Below, piece after piece: positions 5,800 to 8,689 of a stretch of 8,689 bases of DNA. The notes under the pieces were generated by a model, which ran no database searches, had not been told where the DNA came from, and worked only from the letters and a program-made list of their open reading frames with translations. Within the stretch, counting starts at the first letter, position 1; each line of letters opens with the position of its first letter. Both the position numbers and the translations under genes were made by a program. The stretch is taken from NCBI GenBank assembly GCA_021791995.1, contig JAJYVN010000126.1, positions 1 through 8,689 of the forward strand. Reading direction: 5' to 3'. The DNA comes from Bacillota bacterium (GTDB lineage: Bacteria > Bacillota > Sulfobacillia > RBS10-35 > JAJYVN01).

Positions 5800-7313
5800 G
5801 CGCAGCCCTATGTGTCACCAGGCTCGATGCGGAGGCCCTCCACGCCACCGTCGCGCAACGGATCGGATCTGAGTACCGTCACCTCACCACGGTGGTGGCG
5901 GATGACCGGGACACCAATGGCGGGTTCCGTTTGGACCATGTCTTCTATCGCCCGGGACAACCGGGTCTTGAACTGCTTCGTGTCCACCTCTCGGGCAACC
6001 GTCCAGAGATCCCGTCCCTGGTACCGCTGCTTCCGGCCGTGCACTGGGATGAACGGGAGGCCCACGATCTCTTTGGGGTGGTGCCGCTCGGTCATCCGGA
6101 CCCACGACGGCTTGTGCTCCCCGACAACTGGCCGAACGAGCTGTATCCCTTGCGCAAGGATGTACCGTGGGATATACAGCCGCCGAAAAGCAAGGGCCAG
6201 GACTGGTCGCCGCTCGTGGCCGAGGGGGAAGGGGTCGTACGGATCCCGGTCGGCCCCGTGCATGCTGGGATCATCGAAAGCGGACACTTTGCCTTCAGTA
6301 CCATGGGAGAGAGCGTCCTGCATCTGGATCTACGACTCTTTTGGAAGCACCGCGGGATCGAAAAGACCCTGGAAGGCCTCCACTGGTCGGACGCGGGGAC
6401 CACGGTGGAACGCACCTGTGCCTGCTGCTCCGCGTCGCATCAGGCCGCTCTTGCTGAGGCGATTGAGCAGTTGGTGGAATGGGAGATTCCCCCCCGCGGA
6501 GCCTATCTACGCACCATTCTGCTGGAGTGCGAACGGCTGTATAACCACATCAACGACATCGCGGCAATCCCTGCGGGGGCGAGCTATGCCGTCGCATCCA
6601 TGGAGGGAACCGTCCTGAAAGAGCGTATGCTTCGTCTTCAGGGTGAACTGTTCGGACACCGCTACCTCTTTGGAACCATCCGTCCGGGCGGCGTCTGCCG
6701 CGATCTGACCACAGCGGACATCGACCGGTTACGACAGGAACTGCAGCAAATCCGCCCGCTTGTTGAGCGCCTCGGACAACGACTCTTGCGGCATCCCGGC
6801 TTCATGGATCGGGCACAGGGCACTGGGGTGCTCTCCCCATCGACCGCGCGCGACCTCGGGGCCGTGGGGCCTTCCGCTCGAGCCAGTTCGGTTGGGTGGG
6901 ATCTTCGAAAGGACCGGCCGACTCTGGCCTACCACGACCTTGCTCCTGAAGTGGTCACCGAGTCGGCGGGGGATGTGCTGTCGCGCCTACGCGTTCGGCT
7001 GCGGGAAGCCGTCGTGAGCTTCGCGCTCCTCGACCACCTACTCGTCCGTCTGCCGCACGGGCCGATCACGACGCACGCACCGGAGGGAGCGGAGGAGGCC
7101 CATGGCATCGGCGTCGGTTGCAACGAATCCCCACGCGGCGCTAATGTCCACTATCTGGAGCTTCGTCAGGGGCGTATCTGGCGCTATCGCATCCGCTCGG
7201 CGTCGTTCGCCAACTGGCCGCTCTTGGCCGAGGCCGTGCCCGGAAACCTGATCGGTGACTTTCCGTTGATCAACAAGAGCTTTGAACTCTGCTACGCCTG
7301 TTGTGACCGCTAA
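5796..7313 (+). CDS. hyfG: HyfG-like large subunit, fused NuoC/NuoD-type, of a group 4 [NiFe]-hydrogenase-like complex
   Basis: This 505-residue protein is the predicted catalytic large subunit on the cytoplasmic face. Residues 1-130 are a NuoC/HycE N-terminal-type domain (VHWDEREAHDLFGV at 82-95, then LVLPDNWPNELYPLRKD). The rest is NuoD/hydrogenase-large-like. Visible motifs are VGPVHAGIIESGHF (152-165), HRGIEKTLEG with E189, first metal motif ERTCACCSASH (C208, C211, H215), ESPRG (P446, R447) and last motif ELCYACCDR (C499, C502). All four cysteines that bind Ni in hydrogenases are kept. The usual Asp-Pro before the last pair is Glu-Leu, the CG of motif 1 is CA, and extra cysteines C210 and C503 sit beside the ligands. 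The protein stops at R505, exactly where E. coli HycE is cleaved during maturation, so the roughly 30-residue processed tail is absent. Hydrogenase activity is probable but not assured. Confidence 0.9.
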   Translation: MSAALCVTRLDAEALHATVAQRIGSEYRHLTTVVADDRDTNGGFRLDHVFYRPGQPGLELLRVHLSGNRPEIPSLVPLLPAVHWDEREAHDLFGVVPLGHPDPRRLVLPDNWPNELYPLRKDVPWDIQPPKSKGQDWSPLVAEGEGVVRIPVGPVHAGIIESGHFAFSTMGESVLHLDLRLFWKHRGIEKTLEGLHWSDAGTTVERTCACCSASHQAALAEAIEQLVEWEIPPRGAYLRTILLECERLYNHINDIAAIPAGASYAVASMEGTVLKERMLRLQGELFGHRYLFGTIRPGGVCRDLTTADIDRLRQELQQIRPLVERLGQRLLRHPGFMDRAQGTGVLSPSTARDLGAVGPSARASSVGWDLRKDRPTLAYHDLAPEVVTESAGDVLSRLRVRLREAVVSFALLDHLLVRLPHGPITTHAPEGAEEAHGIGVGCNESPRGANVHYLELRQGRIWRYRIRSASFANWPLLAEAVPGNLIGDFPLINKSFELCYACCDR

Positions 7314-7321
7314 CCGGAACC

Positions 7322-7330
7322 AGGAAGGGA
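7322..7330 (+). promoter_or_regulatory. Shine-Dalgarno of hyfI
   Basis: AGGAAGGGA lies in the 27-nt hyfG-hyfI gap, 10 nt before ATG 7341. It supports this start and independent initiation of the last gene. Confidence 0.6.
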
Positions 7331-7340
7331 ACAAACGACC

Positions 7341-7748
7341 ATGACCAGGCCAGCACGACTCCTCCGCCGCTCGCTGCAGGTGCGTCACGTAGATGCAGGG
7401 AGCTGCAACGGCTGCGAATCGGAGATCGCCGCACTCCTCAATCCCGTATACGACGCACAGCGCTATGGGATTGATATCGTGGCATCACCGCGCCACGCTG
7501 ATGTTCTGACGGTTTCTGGGCCCGTCACCCGACAGATGCGGGAGGCCCTCCAAACGACCGCAGCGGCCGTCGGAGAACCGCGGACCGTCGTCAGCGTCGG
7601 GGACTGCGCAGCAGGGCGCTGCCCCTTTGCGGGAAGCTACGCGGCAGGAAGCGGCGTCGATGGCGTTCTTCCGAGCGACCTGCACATCCCGGGCTGTCCC
7701 CCCTCACCCAGTGCAATCCTGGAAGCATTGCGCGGACTGATGCGGTGA
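7341..7748 (+). CDS. hyfI: HyfI-like small subunit (NuoB family), proximal [4Fe-4S] protein, short form
   Basis: This 135-residue NuoB/HycG/HyfI-family protein would carry the [4Fe-4S] cluster next to the HyfG active site. Four expected ligands are present: C22 and C25 (DAGSCNGCESEI), C89 (VSVGDCAAG) and C119 (HIPGCPPSP). The segment LNPVYDAQRYGIDIV and SPRHADVLTVSGPVTRQM are strong family signatures. C94 is an extra cysteine. It is far shorter than E. coli HyfI/HycG (about 250), ending soon after the PGCPP motif, yet the cluster-binding core is complete. M. tuberculosis Rv0082 is similarly short. It is the last gene of the operon. In mycobacteria the homologous gene comes directly after the regulator instead. 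No ferredoxin-like subunit follows it. Confidence 0.9.
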   Translation: MTRPARLLRRSLQVRHVDAGSCNGCESEIAALLNPVYDAQRYGIDIVASPRHADVLTVSGPVTRQMREALQTTAAAVGEPRTVVSVGDCAAGRCPFAGSYAAGSGVDGVLPSDLHIPGCPPSPSAILEALRGLMR

Positions 7749-7774
7749 GGTCGGCTGAGCAAGACGAAGGGGCC

Positions 7775-7806
7775 TGCCGTACCGGAACAGAAGCCGCTTG
7801 ACGGCA
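7775..7806 (+). terminator. Possible hairpin at the end of the hyf-like operon
   Basis: TGCCGT (7775-7780) pairs with ACGGCA (7801-7806), and an inner CGG (7783-7785)/CCG (7794-7796) can add a second tier. It starts 27 nt after the hyfI stop. No T-run follows, so it is either a factor-dependent end, a 3'-stabilising hairpin, or fortuitous. Confidence 0.3.
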
Positions 7807-7872
7807 ACCTGCCACATTCTGTCCCCGAGCAACCCTCAAAATCCGCCGCCAATCGACGAAAACAATAGTGGA

Positions 7873-7908
7873 GTTTGCAGCGAGGGGTCCCCGCAAACCA
7901 ATGGTTTG
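7873..7908. repeat. Overlapping palindromes sharing GCAAAC
   Basis: GTTTGC (7873-7878) pairs with GCAAAC (7893-7898) around an inner GGGG/CCCC. The same CAAACCA (7894-7900) can instead pair with TGGTTTG (7902-7908) around one base. The two pairings are mutually exclusive. Function unknown. Confidence 0.35.
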
Positions 7909-7979
7909 TGCGCAGGCCGATCGGACCCCCACCGTCGTCTTCTGCCTCGGCCGCCGGGCCCCGCACATATCTCCTGCGG

Positions 7980-8030
7980 GATCATGGTCTCGGCCTCCTG
8001 GGACGGCCTGCTACCCAGAACCATCCGATC
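7980..8030. repeat. Imperfect long inverted repeat
   Basis: Three nested pairings are visible: GATC (7980-7983)/GATC (8027-8030), ATGGT (7984-7988)/ACCAT (8020-8024) and CTGGG (7998-8002)/CCCAG (8014-8018). The left side carries a 9-nt internal bulge. It lies in the 3' region of both convergent genes; its function is unknown. Confidence 0.3.
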
Positions 8031-8057
8031 GCCTCGCCCACTCTCCCCGCCCGCACA

Positions 8058-8084
8058 ACCGTGAGGCGCAAGGCGCCTCACGGT
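8058..8084 (-). terminator. Perfect 12-bp hairpin, probable ftsY terminator
   Basis: ACCGTGAGGCGC (8058-8069) and GCGCCTCACGGT (8073-8084) are perfect reverse complements around a 3-nt AAG loop. The hairpin lies about 25 nt downstream of the ftsY stop. On the - strand it is followed by TTGTG, so the U-tract is weak. Being symmetric, it could also stop read-through from the hyf-like operon. The stem is certain; the terminator role is likely from its position. Confidence 0.6.
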
Positions 8085-8109
8085 CCCGCCGTGTCCCCAC
8101 CACTTCGCA

Positions 8110-8689
8110 TCACTCGGTGCGCAAAAGGCCATTGGCAAACCCTGACGGGTCGAACGGTTCGAGATCCTCGATGGCCTCCCCCACACCCACATAGAGGAGC
8201 GGAAGATGGAAGGTGCGGTGAATCGCCAGAACGATACCACCCCGTGCGGTTCCGTCCAGCTTGGTGAGGACGATGCCACTGAGCGGTGTTGCTTCCCCAA
8301 AGACGCGGGCCTGCTGCAACCCGTTCTGCCCCGTGGTAGCATCCAACACCAGCAGCGTCTCATGGGGGGCACCCGGGCAGGCCCGATTCGCCACGCGAAC
8401 CACCTTCTGCAATTCCGCCATCAGGTTGGACTTGTTATGCAGCCGGCCAGCGGTGTCACAGATGACAACATCCGCTCCCCGGCGGATCCCTGCCGAGATC
8501 GCATCGTAGACCACCGCCCCAGGATCTCCACCCGGTTGGTGACGAACGAGGTCCGCTCCACTGCGCTCGGCCCAGATCGCCAACTGATCTGCCGCAGCGG
8601 CACGAAAGGTATCCCCCGCCGCCAGGAGCACCCGTTTGCCTTCCCGGACCAGTTGGGCACTCAGCTTCCCCGCGGTGGTCGTCTTGCCC
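8110..8689 (-). CDS. ftsY: Signal recognition particle receptor FtsY, C-terminal part (5' end outside window)
   Basis: The visible 192 residues are the C-terminal part of the NG GTPase domain of FtsY, which docks the SRP-ribosome complex at the inner membrane for co-translational insertion. The gene runs off the right edge inside the P-loop (GKTTT). GTPase and family motifs follow in order: LLAAGDTFRAAAADQL, ICDTAGRLHNKSNLM, LLVLDATTGQNGLQQA, LTKLDGTARGG, and YVGVGEAIEDLEPF near the end. The stop is TGA at 8112-8110. PHE before LLVLDATTGQN and IEDL near the C-terminus distinguish FtsY from Ffh and look proteobacterial. The acidic N-terminal region is not in view. It is convergent with the hyf-like operon and functionally unrelated, apart from serving insertion of membrane proteins in general. 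Confidence 0.96.
   Translation of the reverse strand, partial: GKTTTAGKLSAQLVREGKRVLLAAGDTFRAAAADQLAIWAERSGADLVRHQPGGDPGAVVYDAISAGIRRGADVVICDTAGRLHNKSNLMAELQKVVRVANRACPGAPHETLLVLDATTGQNGLQQARVFGEATPLSGIVLTKLDGTARGGIVLAIHRTFHLPLLYVGVGEAIEDLEPFDPSGFANGLLRTE

Larger units (their letters stand above)
7749..8109. other. Convergent intergenic region without a convincing gene
   Basis: These 361 bp separate the ends of hyfI (+) and ftsY (-). I see no gene with a ribosome binding site or family signature. Several inverted repeats are present (7775-7806, 7873-7908, 7980-8030, 8058-8084). It most likely holds the 3' ends of both transcripts. A small RNA or remnant of an element is possible but unsupported. 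Confidence 0.6.

Noticed and set aside
7836..8372. 178-residue - strand frame in the convergent gap and ftsY
   Set aside because: It is mostly a shadow of ftsY in another frame, and the part in the gap has no ribosome binding site or family features.
1..8689. CRISPR arrays, tRNA genes, transposases, or insertion sequence ends
   Set aside because: No regularly spaced repeats, tRNA cloverleaf signatures or transposase motifs were seen by eye on either strand.

Overview
The window holds one compact seven-gene operon on the + strand (about 340-7748). It encodes an ArsR-family regulator followed by six subunits of a membrane-bound, complex I-related group 4 [NiFe]-hydrogenase/formate hydrogenlyase-like complex (hyfB, hyfC, hyfE, hyfF, hyfG, hyfI types). 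Beyond a 361-bp convergent intergenic region, the 3' part of ftsY lies on the - strand and runs off the right edge. The DNA is GC-rich and the FtsY fragment looks proteobacterial. An acidophilic or chemolithotrophic proteobacterium (for example Acidithiobacillus-like) is a plausible source, but that is a low-confidence guess.

Layout. Bases 1-340 are noncoding and rich in inverted repeats: two small hairpins near 50-102 and an 11-bp perfect inverted repeat at 227-278. Next comes a promoter/operator zone (341-382) with a 13-bp direct repeat flanking a TTGACG -35 box. The genes are packed tightly: arsR/hyfB overlap by GTGA, hyfB-hyfC are 19 nt apart, hyfC-hyfE 2 nt, hyfE-hyfF 2 nt, hyfF/hyfG overlap by ATGA, and hyfG-hyfI are 27 nt apart. 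Several genes have strong G-rich Shine-Dalgarno sequences. Such packing implies a single transcript with coupled translation.

Working together. HyfI (proximal [4Fe-4S] cluster) and HyfG (fused NuoC/NuoD-like, with the CxxC pairs that bind the NiFe site in hydrogenases) would form a cytoplasm-facing catalytic module. HyfC (NuoH-like) would anchor it to the membrane. HyfB and HyfF (antiporter-like) and HyfE (NuoK-like part) would form the ion-translocating arm. The NuoI-like ferredoxin subunit (HyfH), the HyfA/HycB-type ferredoxin and the third antiporter HyfD of E. coli Hyf are all absent, so the electron partner is unknown. The gene content (Cys-free ArsR regulator plus these six subunits, with a short HyfI) recalls the Mycobacterium tuberculosis Rv0081-Rv0087 cluster.

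The most unusual point is HyfG. It ends exactly at the Arg after which group 4 large subunits are normally cleaved by a maturation endopeptidase. Its second metal motif reads ELCYACCDR instead of the usual DPCxxCxxR, and both CxxC motifs carry an extra Cys. This suggests a protease-independent and possibly chemically altered member of the family.
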